From: Sphagnum compactum
Lineage: Eukaryota; Bryophyta; Sphagnopsida; Sphagnales
NCBI GenBank assembly: GCA_965153455.1
Contig: OZ234493.1
Location: forward strand, 24,914,213-24,978,212
Reading direction: 5' to 3'
DNA length: 64,000 nt
Shown here: piece after piece, positions 24,201 through 35,995 of the stretch
Layout of the letters: the number at the start of each line of letters is the position of its first letter
Numbering within the stretch: the stretch's first letter is position 1
Translations under genes and position numbers: made by a program
Notes under the pieces: model-generated
Databases searched by the model: none
The model's input: only the letters and a program-made list of their open reading frames with translations
What the model was told of the DNA's origin: nothing

Positions 24201-26259
24201 GGAAACAAGGGGATATTATGAAGTGTATAAGATCACACTCACCTATTATGTTTTAAGTCTCTGTCCAGCTTTTGAAAGGAACCATGTGATGATGTCGGGA
24301 TTGTATTTGTTGGATTTCTATTGTTGAAGTATGAGCTGCCACTTTCATTAAACAACCAATTGGCTCCTTGAGAAGAAATCAAGAAAGATCCATTGAGGTC
24401 CATAGAACTAAGGTAATAAAATTTGGTGTCTGTAAGGATATAAATGTAGAAATAATACTTGTAATAACCTTCTTTTTGACTCAAGAAGATTTTACCAATT
24501 CCTATTGAGTCTGTATACCCAACATCAGGGATTTCCACAACAGAAATCATCTCCCTTTCTTTTTGGTGACACCCTCACAAAGGAAGGGAATCCTCTGTTT
24601 TTGTTGTACCAAGGTGACCTATTAATAAAACATTAGGGAAAAGGTTGTGGGAATGTTGTGCATAGTAGGAAGGAATCATTGCATGTTTGTTTTAATTTGA
24701 TCATGATGTAATTTAGTTTTAGTTAACCTTCATGGGAGCCAAAAAAGGAAAAAAAAAGAAAAAGATAATAAGAACTCCAAATTAGAATTAGATAGGAGGA
24801 TGAAGTTATAGGGCAAACAAGGTGTGGAATTAATAATGACAAATAAGGGGTCTGGAATTTGAACTCAGAGACATTATCAAATAATCCATATAATAGACCT
24901 TTGGTAAAATTTGATAATGGAAAAGAAAACAAACCCGCTAAAACTTAAGCATTTAAGTATATCTCAAAACTTAAGGTGTAATATTCTACTTAATAACCTT
25001 CATTGGCAAACAAGTTTTATTGCTCCTCCTCCACCATGTTTAAAGTCCTCTTTTTCACCCAAAGCCCTACCCTACTTCTTACCTTTCTTCACCTCTTATT
25101 TTTTACCATTGCTTATTTAACAAATAAAGAAAAAATTCAACAAATTCAAAAACTTAAAATGACATTTTAATTAAAAATTTAAAATGACACACCATCTTTT
25201 TAACCCAAAATTATTGTTTTAAAACTATTAATTAGCTATCTGATTATCAATTAATTTTTTAATCCATGTTTTCATCAAAATATATATAAATAAATTATTT
25301 ATTTCATTTTATTATTATCATCCATCACCATAGCCCAGCCTAGATTCATTACAATTTGAGCAAAAACTTCAAAAAGCAAAAGTTTGCACATTTTTACATT
25401 AGATTTCATTGAACAAAAGTTTCCAAAAACAAAATTTTGCTCACTTTGACACTATGGAACACATGAATGAGAACTTCACTTTAGACTTCACACAAGAAAG
25501 TCAAGATTCAAGATTTTTGGCCCAAATGTTAGTGGCCACAAATGTCATCTTTTTGAAAGCATTAAATATCAAATTTTTAAAAACACAAATCCAACTAGCA
25601 AAAAAAAGTGGAAAAATGTTGTCACTCAACTCCTTGACCTTTATGAAAAGAAATGATAAGTGATGGGAAAATAAGACTTTGTAAAACATTATTGATTGGA
25701 AATTGTTAACAAGCTTGATGAAATTTACTTCATGATTTCAAAGCTTACATAAAAGCAATGTTAAAATAAAGTTAACAAGATACAAAAGATGAATAACAAA
25801 TATTAAGAAACACAAAATGAAATAAGCACATGTGCTTGCAAATGGGTTTAGTATGAAACGGTTTTTCTATATTAACCTTTGCATTTTTTCAATTTGCAAA
25901 ATTTTCCAACAAAAATCAGACAATGAAATGGAAATGTAATCACAAATGGCAAAGGAGGCAATAAAAATGCAAATATTCATTGCCAAAATGGTCATGGAAA
26001 TGGAAAAACGTTAAACTTAATATATTTTACAAATTTAGTTTCAAATGGCAACATTTTTTGTGGATGTGTTAAAATATAAATCAATAAAAATTAAGTCAAA
26101 TAATTATAAGATGTGTGCAAACAAAACATTTTGGCAATATTTTTAAATTTATAAAATTAATAAAACATACATTTTTTATTTCAATGTTCACATTTTATTT
26201 TCAAAATATATGTTTGTTATATTATAAGATGATGTTCTAATCACGATGCAAATAACACC
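21283..26259. other. AT-rich gene-poor DNA, no gene recognised
   Basis: About 5 kb of strongly AT-rich sequence. Open frames are short and low in complexity. Small ones at 23647-23838 (+) and 24239-24550 (-) look less AT-driven, but neither shows a known motif or convincing splice sites. A short purine-rich patch with a repeated GGGGAGCGA lies near 23779-23802. Confidence 0.5.
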
Positions 26260-27300
26260 TCTTAATAATTCACCATTTGCTTTTGTTTATTCTTCATCTT
26301 GAGAACAATTCACCCTATCAAAATCAACCATGAGTCATCTTGCTCCTTAGAAACTAATATCATGAACAATCAGTTCAAAGATGTCATGCAACTCACAAAA
26401 GTTGTGCAAAACACAATGGGCCATAATGATGTATAATGATTGATACACAAGCATTGGCAAGCCTTTCAAAATTCACCATTAATTTTTAAAAACATGAAAT
26501 GCATTCTCAATCATAAATCAACTTACATTTATTGAAACATCAAACTCAATTTTGTCCATTATAGTAGGGTTATGAATTTTACATCTTTAATGAAGTATGG
26601 CGTAATCAAATAGGTTGAATTAGTTGATATATGAATGGTCAAACCTCCAAATCTTGAATGTTGATCATTGTTTCTTATAAAATCTCGCAAGTTTGTAATT
26701 GCTTGTACAAAACAAAATACTTGAATTTTTCCACCATCATGAACAACATCAAATTGTCTTACACAAACACTATAAAAAATCTTATTTGCATCACAAATGC
26801 CTTACACAATTTAGTTGTAAAAACATTTGGGGTTGTGTATACTATAAATCTTTGGGGCAATTGTAATCCTTATGGATGCTTTAAATGATAATGAAACATA
26901 TGTACCATCAATGACCCCTGTAATTTGCTAAATACTAATCAAATTTTTAATTTTTTTGATGATGAATATTAAACATTATCATGTAGGAAGGTGAATATAG
27001 ATCTTATGAAATTTATCCTTATTTGCCAAAATGTCATAAATAACGTCAATGTCTTCTTGAACAATAGAAACACCAACATTGTAAAAATCAACCATCAACT
27101 TTGGTTAAATTCCATGAACTATTTTAAACAAAAAAAACTTCATAAACTTGTGGATGCGACAAAACTATCTCACAAAAGTTTAAATGGGTGTGTAGTGAAA
27201 GGTGTGATTTGTTGGACAAGACTTTCGAATCCAAAAATGATGTTTTATAAAACTGAATATATCATCTATCCAACATCTATAGATTGGTGAACCAAACATA
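26260..27300 (-). mobile_element. decayed PIF/Harbinger-like transposase
   Basis: Minus-strand fragments match the conserved blocks of PIF/Harbinger (HARBI1-type) nucleases. Around 26885-26925 the reading GVIDGTYVSLSFKA corresponds to the GAIDGTHV block with the first catalytic Asp. Around 26350-26515 it reads IENAFHVFKN, stop, W, stop, ILKG, and further on MAHCVLHNFCELHD, matching IENAFGRLKGRWRIL and the ACCVLHN motif. At least two stops fall in the second block and frames shift between blocks, so no active protein is made. I could not locate terminal inverted repeats or a TTA/TAA duplication. Confidence 0.6.
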
Positions 27301-27908
27301 TATTTTTTTAGCATTTAGATATGTTTTTTATTTAAGTTCCTTCCACCCCAAGCTATGAAAATGATGTTTTTTTTGTAATAGATAATAACAAAAATCATTG
27401 AAACAAGTTAGTTTCATAATTTATTAGACTTGATAAAAGCCCATGAGAAAGCAATTTTGTGAACATAAGCATATGCAAAAACATTTGAGAAATAAACCAA
27501 ATCCCAACAATTAAAGCAAAGTTTGTCATAATATGAAACAATATGTTTCAATACAATGTAAATCACAAAATGAAAAAAATAAATTGTTAAATACAATTTG
27601 ATAATATGAAAAAAAAGTGATCACACCCTTTAGGAAAACAAAATAAAATGAGAATTAACAATAGGGAAAAAAAATTAAAGAGAAGAAAAATGTTTAAAAA
27701 ATAATGGGCATTTCTTCCATGGAAAAAAAAACAAAAAAACTTTCAATTGGAAAATAAAGAAATAAAAAATGAAAAATAGGAAAAAGGAATAAAATACATT
27801 TTTGGAAAAAAAGATGGAAAGAACAACAAGAAAACTGAAAAAAACATACAAAATGAAAAAATAAATAAAAGAAAAATGGAAGAAAATAGGAAAAACCAAT
27901 TAAAACAA
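27301..27908. repeat. A-rich low-complexity DNA
   Basis: The plus strand of 27600-27905 is nearly all A and G with long GAAAAA runs. It carries no coding signal beyond Phe-rich chance frames on the other strand. Confidence 0.5.
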
Positions 27909-28295
27909 TAAAGGGGGGGATTTTTTAAAACATGGGTTATAAAATGTCGAATTACTAGGAAAAAAAATTGAAAAATTGAAAATATAAAAATATTAAAAAT
28001 AAATTCATGTCACTAGTGGCCCAACAATTATCCAATAAAAAGTGGGCATTTTAAAAACTGTAGATTATGAAATGCCAAATTATTTTTAAAAAATTGAAAT
28101 TAAAAAATTTGTAAATATCAAAAAATAAAGTCATGTTGCCATTGGCTTAGCTATTGTCTAATAAGAAGGGGGATTTTTAAAAAGGCGGGTTATAAAATAT
28201 TGAATTATTTAAATAAAAATCTAATTAAAAATCAAAATTTTAAATATTAAAAAATAAAATTTTAGTTGCTGGCCTAATTATTGTTTAATATGCAT
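27909..28295. repeat. three-copy tandem repeat, about 126 bp
   Basis: The block GGGTTATAAAATGTCGAATTA recurs as TAGATTATGAAATGCCAAAT and CGGGTTATAAAATATTGAAT, aligned at 27933, 28061 and 28186 (periods 128 and 125). Each copy also has a CATG..GC..TTGGC / CAATTATCCAATAAAAAG segment at the same spacing. Copies are diverged and AT-rich. Confidence 0.75.
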
Positions 28296-28620
28296 CAACC
28301 TACAACTCATGCTAACATGTTCAAAGTAGTAACTAGCCATGTTGCCGATTGTTTTGTGTGTGGTACACATTAGCACCACAACCACGCCAACATTTGAGTA
28401 ACATTGAATGTAAAAGATTATGGAACACACCTTTTGATCCAATGTTCATGTGCATAATATAAGAATATTAATGCTGACAATTAAACAATGACACGTTTAT
28501 AAAATGAAAGTAAACATTTTAAAAATTAACAATGATGATAAATGATGTTCATGTTGGGTTGAGGTGTAAATTAATGCTTTCCATAATTCCAATCACAATG
28601 ATTCATCAAAACTTAAACAA
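28296..28620. other. intergenic, nothing recognised
   Basis: AT-rich spacer between two tandem-repeat blocks. Confidence 0.4.
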
Positions 28621-28805
28621 GTGAAGTAACTTTAGGTTTTGTAGGTTGTCTTTTTGACTAATAATTTAAAAGCTTAATTAGGTGGAGTAACTTTAGCTTT
28701 GGTAGGTTGTCTTTTTGGCTAACAATTTTAAAACTTAATTAGGTGGAATAATTTTAGCTTTGGTAGGTTGTCCTTTTGGTTAATAATTACAAATTAAGTT
28801 CTATT
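28621..28805. repeat. three-copy tandem repeat, 61 bp
   Basis: The unit GTAACTTTAGCTTTGGTAGG then TTGTCTTTTTGGCTAA and AACTTAATTAGGTGG occurs three times in a row starting at about 28621, 28682 and 28743. Identity is high, so this array is younger than the 126-bp array next to it. Confidence 0.85.
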
Positions 28806-31129
28806 TAGTTAACTCCCAAATAAAAAAGAATGAAAATGTGTGATTCCAAATTTGGGTCTTTTTTCAAAAAAAAATTTCAACAACATAATCGTTAGTAAAT
28901 CTTCAATATTTTTTGCATCAATTTGCATGCCATTTTTTCAATCAAATTTGAATTTGATTTTTATTTTATTTTTGTTTTTCTATTTGTCTATGTCATGCAT
29001 ACATATTACTCCAAACTTAACTACCTAACAAATTTCCCCAGCCTGCCTATATATATGGACATAACAAGGCACATGTTATGTGCATATTCATGTTCATTAT
29101 ATATATATGATGTTTATTAATCTACATGGGTAAAAATGAGTAAAAAATGTTATCTTTTATAATAAAAAATGAGTTTTTTTCACAATTAATAATTTATTTA
29201 AACAACTTTCATAGGCCTAAATCTAATGCAACAATGCACACATGTGATGTTAAATTATAAAAAAAAATTGAAAAAAAATCTTTAATTCTTAATTCTTAAA
29301 CACACACAAAATTAAAGTTATTGAAATCAAATTTGACAACTTGCCACTTGCCCTACTAAACATAAATGCAAATCTAAAAATTATAATATTTCATATCATC
29401 AAACTTAACATAATGATCTAATTGGTCTTCAAACTCCTTTTCAATTTAATTTAAAAATTTTACTTCAATATTCCCAAAGGCATCAAGAGACACATTATTT
29501 TTCAATATTTGACACCTTGCAAAATCATCACACATACCAAGAACATCAATTTTAAAGTTTAAGTGAGATTTATTTTAGCAAAATTTCTTCAAATTTGAAA
29601 ACATGTTTGGTTTCAAGTATGGGCATTTAAAAAATATATCCAGGGTTATGAAGGGCATAAATTTTCCAAATTTATATACCTTTGGATATGCATTTGATTA
29701 AGGTATATTGAAAAAATAAAATAAGTTAAATAATATACTTTACACATACCTAATGGGTATATATGGATAAATAATATACCCACAACATTAGTAAAAACCA
29801 TAAGCATCTTAACAAGTTCAATTCAATTTAATATAATTCAATTTCATTCAATATTATCATTCAAATTAATGAATTTTGTGCTTTGGCCTAAATGGAATCA
29901 TTTTCAAGGCCCCAAATGTTAAGGTTCCAGATGTGAAAAGACAAATATAAAGTTTAATAATGAAAGGGCAAATAAGATGACTAATGAAAAATTCCCAATG
30001 TATTTGCCCATAAGATGAAGATGCAAATGCATTTTTTTATGTGACATAAAAAAACATTGATTGGATGAAATGGCTAAATGGGAGGATGACCAATGGTAGA
30101 CTCCTTGTGCATTTCCCATAACATGAATAAGGGTGCAATCATAATTCAACAAACCAAAAAAGATGTTGGACTACATACAAAACTACTCAAAATTTAAAAA
30201 TATTATAAAGTTTTGCCATTTAAATCCATGGCTATCATGGCAAGTTGTTGCTTGTTTAATCATGTGAATATCAAAAAATTCAAACAAAAATATTTGATAG
30301 AATTTTAAGTTTAGGTTTTGATTCAAAACATTCAAAAAATGAACACATGTTACATTAAAAAGAATCAATTTTGCAAAGGACTATCAAAAGAATTCATACA
30401 ATAAAAAAAAATTGATGGGAAAACATCAAAAGGATAAAAACTTATTTACCACATTGAAAAACATTCATACTTTAAAAAATGTGGAATTTAAAACCTTAAA
30501 AATCCAATTTACTTTTCAAAATTGATCTAGAATTTCGAAAGTTCAAGAGTCATTTACCACATATAATTTACATGATATGTTATAAAAACTGCAAATTATT
30601 ATCCACCAACATAGAAAAATTTAAAAATGGATTTTTGGTTATGATTTGAACTTTTATATCATTTTAAAAAATGTAACATAACATCTACAAGAAATTTGCA
30701 CACTTTCAAAAATTGACATTTATTCAAAAATGATAAACAAAAAACTTTGTCATGTATTGGGACAATGTTAAATATCTTTTGTAACAATTTGCTATGAATT
30801 TCACTCAAAAATTCATTGGAATGAAAAATTATTTTTTGGACAGAAAAACATGTAATCCTTATTTTAAATAAGGTTTTTGGTTCATTGTATTTTGTTTACA
30901 TCCATAGGCCAATGGATTCTTCGTGTCATATGAAGAGGCAAATGTGAATTCAGATATCACTATGATGAAGAAGCGTTTAGTAGTTCAAAAAACCAATTTT
31001 TAATTTTTTCATTCATTTCCAAATCATTTAAAGTTAAAGGTATAGGTAAATTTAGATTAATCTTTAAATTTCATTTTCATAATCATTCTAAGTTTTTAGA
31101 ATTGTAATTTTTTAATTTATGATCAATCT
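28806..31129. other. AT-rich gene-poor DNA, nothing recognised
   Basis: No gene, RNA or structured repeat was recognised. ATATAT tracts lie near 29097-29110. Confidence 0.4.
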
Positions 31130-31560
31130 TTTTCAACATCAAAGGTTATATCTAGCTTCACTTCAAAAGGAAAATTTTCTAACCGTATGTGAGAAATAAT
31201 GAAGTATAATGGTAAAGATGGTGAAGATTTATCAAATTTGATTTTATAAATTTAAATTTTATAATATTTTAAATACTTATGCAATGCACTTTAATAGTTA
31301 AAACATTTTCTAAATATTTAAACTTTGAGACAAAAGAATTCTAACCATATGTGAAAAAGAGGTAAGAAAAATGGTAAAGAGATGAAGGTTTCTCAATTTA
31401 TAATTATTTTTATTAATATAGAATTTACTATTACTTTAAAACACTTATGGAATGTGATTTGACATTTAAATTAATATTTAAATTTTATTTTTTTGATGAT
31501 TTAGCTTCACTTTGAAAGGCAACCTTTCAAAGGGTAAAGATAATGGTAAAGGAGGCGATC
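31130..31560 (+). repeat. tandem copies of a dispersed repeat, about 190 bp
   Basis: The motif TAGCTTCACTTTGAAAGG and the block CTAACCATATGTGAAAAAGA with a following ATGGTAAAG recur from 31140, 31325 and 31500. A related copy lies in opposite orientation at 35790-35995. Copies are AT-rich and diverged. Confidence 0.6.
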
Positions 31561-31855
31561 TCATGGAATCTATATGATCATTGGATTTTGTTTTCATATC
31601 ATAAGATCCAAGAATCAAATGAAAATGTATTGATATTTCACTTTATCATGTTAGTCAATCATCATTGGTAGGGTGGAGTAGGGCAAAACCCATGTTGAAT
31701 TTTGTGAATTGCAATCCTTCGCAATATGACATTCCTTTTGAGCACCTCACACATAATTATGATCAATAGGCTAACCTATTAGACATGGTTTTCATGGGTT
31801 GTTGTGAATTTGGTTGTCATGGGATCAAATGTTCATTTGGAAGGTAGGACATCCT

Positions 31856-34542
31856 TTAAGATTGGCCACCAGTGCCGACGCCATTGGAGCTACCAATGAT
31901 ACTTGTTGCCCCTTGTTGTAAAAGTGCGCCTGCTTCCGAATACAAAGCAGATAATGAGTATTTGTTCACGCTAGTAATGGTCATCCATGAGGAAAAACTC
32001 ACACTATTCTTGTCCGTGCCTGAGAATGCCACATTGATCTGCAAAACCCAGCACATGTAAAATTTCAATGAAGCAAAAATTGAATTGATTTCCTACAAAA
32101 CTAGGTCATCTAGTTTTTTCATTTCTTTTCTACATCAAACATGTAGCCACCCGTTGCTGTGCAAACAGAGTAAGACTACTTTAAGCCATTAAACTAATGC
32201 ATGGAAACTTTACTAATAAATTGAGGATATCACAATGAAAAGATGACAAATCGATAGATGATTCATCACCATGTGACAATTGGGCACTCAATTTAAGGGA
32301 AAAACAGTGACAAGTTATAACTTGCAACTGAAAAAAACATGATATGGGAAAAACAGTTTGACATGGAGCACATAAAAGAGGTTGGCAATTGACTAATTAA
32401 AGGTGTTCATAAAAGAGCTGATGGCAATGAAGCAGCAATGATCAGCAAGGCTTCCAAGACTGAAGTTGGGGAAAAGAGTAAGGAGGGGAGAGATGTGTAC
32501 CCGTGTTAAGCACAAAGTGGGGTCAGCATTGGCAGCATTACAAGTTGTGACGGCAGTGCCACAATTGTTGTCCATGCATAGCGCACTAGTGTTTCCACAA
32601 ATTGCACAAGATTCATCTTTCCTGAAAGAAAAATTGAAGTATATATAAATGTTATGATGTTCGCATGATCTAACCAAGAATACAAACAATTTTTAGTACC
32701 AGCAAAAACAATCTATAGGAAATGCAAGGAAAGGAAAATTTGTGTACCAAGATAGAGTAGTGAGCATGCCATCTACAAAGTCCATAACAAGAAGCAAACC
32801 TGCAACCTTTGCCTGTCCACATCACAAATCCATGGTTATGCCATTTTGCATCTCATACATCTGGCCAATTTAGGTGAACCCAACAATAGACCTTATATCC
32901 ACAAACCCTTGCATGACAGATGCAAGTGAGGGAAGAACATCTATATGTGTGTGTAGATTATATTCACAAAACTTGTCATAACATTGTGGCCATGAACTAT
33001 ACCTGGTTCACATGCAGCAAGAGGCAAGAACTCAAGACTGTATTCATAGATTAACATAAAGAAAAGACAATTGAAAAATGAAAGACACTAACAACAGGGG
33101 TGGAGATAGTCCTAGGAACAGACACAACAGTTCCATTATCATATGTAGCATTGTAGCCAGCATATACTATTAGACTGGCTGCTTCACTAAACTGCAACCA
33201 ACACCCAATTAATCAATCAGAACCTATGAATGCTGACAAAAACATTTGCAACAACAAAGTTGTTTCCCAATTGCAAGAATAATCTAGCTTCTAACAATGA
33301 AATGATCAAATATTAGTCTTTAGGGTTCCTTTCAAGCTCCTGCATTCCTTTTGGCCACAACAGCTACAAAACCACTAATGGATGTGCAAATCCTTTGACT
33401 ACCAACACAAGTAACATGCAATGTTATCTATATACAAGATTGGGGATTCAAAGCTGCCAACATCCTATCACTAGAGTGCATATGCCATATACTACTGAAT
33501 GATTTCATGGTGAATGAAGTCTATTGGAAATGTATTTTACAATTATGGTTAAATGGTGCAGGACAAGGTAGAAAACATGGGGCTTACAGTAGAGGTAACA
33601 GCAAGTAGACTATCATTCTGAATTTGAAACAAACTCAGTTGATCTACCACTGGTCGGAACACAGCCACCTGTGCCCCTACAGGTACTTGCTGCAACCACA
33701 TGATCTAAGTTCCTTTTTCCATCAAGTTCTCGACATAAAACAATTGATTCAATGTTGCTCTAATCCTTCTCCTTTGAAACACACATAATGCACTAATATG
33801 TTCAAGCGAAGGTCCCTATAGTTTATACATTTTTTGGCAGAACAAAATGTTTGGAGAAGGGTTGGAAAGGATGAGTTACTGTAACACTCACTGTTGCAGT
33901 AGAAGGGCTGCATGGAGAGAGCAAGTTTGACAAAGGGTCGGAGTTGTTGTACCACAAAACACTACTTCCTCCAATGGCTACTGCCACAGTGATGGCATCA
34001 CCAGATTTAATGGGCTGCAGTTGAGCACAAGGGTTGACCACTTGGTTGGTGTCCACTGTTGTGGTAGCAGCAGCAGTATCAGCTATGATGAGTATCTGCA
34101 ATCCACCCACATTGGGTTCTCCAAGAAACCAAAACCTAAATTGTTGTTGTTGGACAATGAAATGCAAATTGAAAGTTCTCTTTTCCAGGCCCCTTGTTGC
34201 CATGTAATGCCATCATGTTCATTGCATGTTCCATTTGATCATAAAAACATTTCAAGAGATGATGATGTGCTGAGAAGGAAAAAAGATTTGGACCCAAGGA
34301 AGGAAACAGAGACTTTTACATGGAGCAGCAAAGCCACCATGAACAAGATAAGCCAATAATGCCATTGCATTCCCCTGTAGTGTACGATGGGCATATTTGC
34401 AAATCTCCCACACATGAGTTATTTCCTGCAATTGCACCACCATGTTGATAAATGCTTGGACGACGAGAGTGATGATAAACACAACAACAACAGCAACAAG
34501 AGGAGGAGGAGGAGGAGTCTGTCTATGCATCATTATTTTCAC
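31856..34542 (-). CDS. small secreted or membrane-anchored Cys-rich protein, possibly EXPP1-like
   Basis: Seven exons in transcript order: 34414-34542 (3' border uncertain), 33892-34095, 33588-33689, 33093-33191, 32748-32812, 32501-32621, 31856-32038. All listed phases agree and give about 300 residues. A short proline run is followed by a hydrophobic segment (LVAVVVVFIITLVVQAFI, residues 15-32), a signal peptide or signal anchor. The middle is rich in small hydrophobic strands; the next to last exon carries six cysteines spaced CxxC-x6-C-x4-C-x6-C-x9-C, and the last begins INVAFSGTDKNSVSFSSW. That last block resembles, from memory, the plant EXPP1 family of unknown function; I am not sure of the match. 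The function is unknown. It is the only gene found within about 20 kb of AT-rich DNA. Confidence 0.65.
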
Positions 34543-35789
34543 CCTAATTTTTAATTTTTTCTTCGGGAATCATCCAATTTCTCATGATTTTTTTGTTTCT
34601 TCACATAAAATGAGAAAGATCAACAAACATTTGTTATCACGATTTCTCCAGTGATGCCATCGGACACACCACAAATTTACAACTGCCGCAACATTGGGCC
34701 TACATTATCACAAATTTTGTTTTGTTTCGGTAAATTTTCTATTACATGTTGTAATGCATTTGAATGTATAGTCACATCATAGCTCTAGCTTAGGTCAAAC
34801 ATTGATCAAATGCAAGCTCTGGGAACTTTATGTCAACCTAATGTAAAGCTTACAACAATTCATGTGTTTATCAACACATGAATCATCAAAAAGTGTCACC
34901 AAATCATCTCTCTTCTTTATATGGGAGAACACAAGTTTATTCTAAGTTCTTTACAAATCATTGACATTTGTTGTTGACGGTTTCTATCTCAAACTTGGGG
35001 ATAGTTTGAGATAGAAGCATTAAGGAACTATTTTGGGTGCGTGTGTATAAACAAAGGTAGATTGAATGGATAAAAGTTTCGATATGAATACGTGAAGTTT
35101 ACTCCAAAAAACGTAGTTTTTAAATTGTTCTATATGGCGCATTTATCAAGTTGTTGTTGTTCTTGATGTCATCACATTCTATTCCATATGCATTGCTCAT
35201 AATTGAATTCTTGTCAATTGCTTAACTAAGAATTCTATTTTTTTCAATTTCAAAATTTTCTTTCTAATAGATGCTTTTAGTTTCACAACTTTTTTGGAAT
35301 TTGTTCCCAGAGTTTTTTATGTTTTTTTCATTGTGGTCCATGTGCATTTGCACATATTCCCATTGTCGCGTATAATGTTTTTTTCTTCACAAATAATGCT
35401 AGTTAGTTTTGGGGAAAGAAAAATCATTTTCAATTTATTTATTATTTCTTTTGGTACATTAAGGAAATATATATTGAACAATCAACTAATATTATTCACC
35501 CATAAAAAGACGAAAATACATCAAGTTGCTTCATGAGTTTTGTTTTCTCAATATTTTGGGGGAAAATAGCATTGGGTTGTCGATCAATGTTATTTTTTCC
35601 TTTAATATTTCGAGGAAATACCATCACCTATCAAAAGAAAAGAGGCATCAATAATTGCTTAATACTATTTTTCAAGAAAATCATTATTTTTACCTTCACA
35701 ACTATGTTTTAAGTACCCTTTCAAAACTTCCACCTCCCTTACCATTATCTATACTTGCTTCTCAGATACACTTTGAAAATCTCCATTCC
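34543..35789. other. upstream DNA of the Cys-rich gene; AT-rich spacer
   Basis: Likely holds the promoter of the minus-strand gene. A TA-rich region with no clear competing gene. Contains a perfect 13-bp inverted repeat at 34982-35016. Confidence 0.4.
34982..35016. repeat. perfect 13-bp inverted repeat with 9-base loop
   Basis: TTCTATCTCAAAC is separated by nine bases from its exact reverse complement GTTTGAGATAGAA. The stem is short and stands alone in AT-rich DNA. Confidence 0.85.
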
Positions 35790-35995
35790 ATTCCAAAGAG
35801 GTTTCAAAGTGAAGCCAAATGGTCATTAAATTCAAATTTAAAGATTAATTCAATTAATAGAATATATTTTATAATTTTAAATATACATTATAAAATTGAT
35901 AAACCTCAACCGTCTTTACCAATATTCTTACCTTTTTATCAAATATGTTTCAAAAGCTAACCTCTCAAAGTGAAATTAAATATGACCTTTCACAT
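35790..35995 (-). repeat. inverted copy of the 31.1-31.6 kb repeat
   Basis: On the minus strand this reads GGTTAGCTTTTGAAAC, then GGTAAGAATATTGGTAAAGA and later TTTGGCTTCACTTTGAAACC, in the same order as the copies at 31130-31560. Confidence 0.55.

Noticed and set aside
24239-24550. 103-codon minus-strand open frame
   Set aside because: No recognisable motif, no splice or neighbour support; most likely chance.
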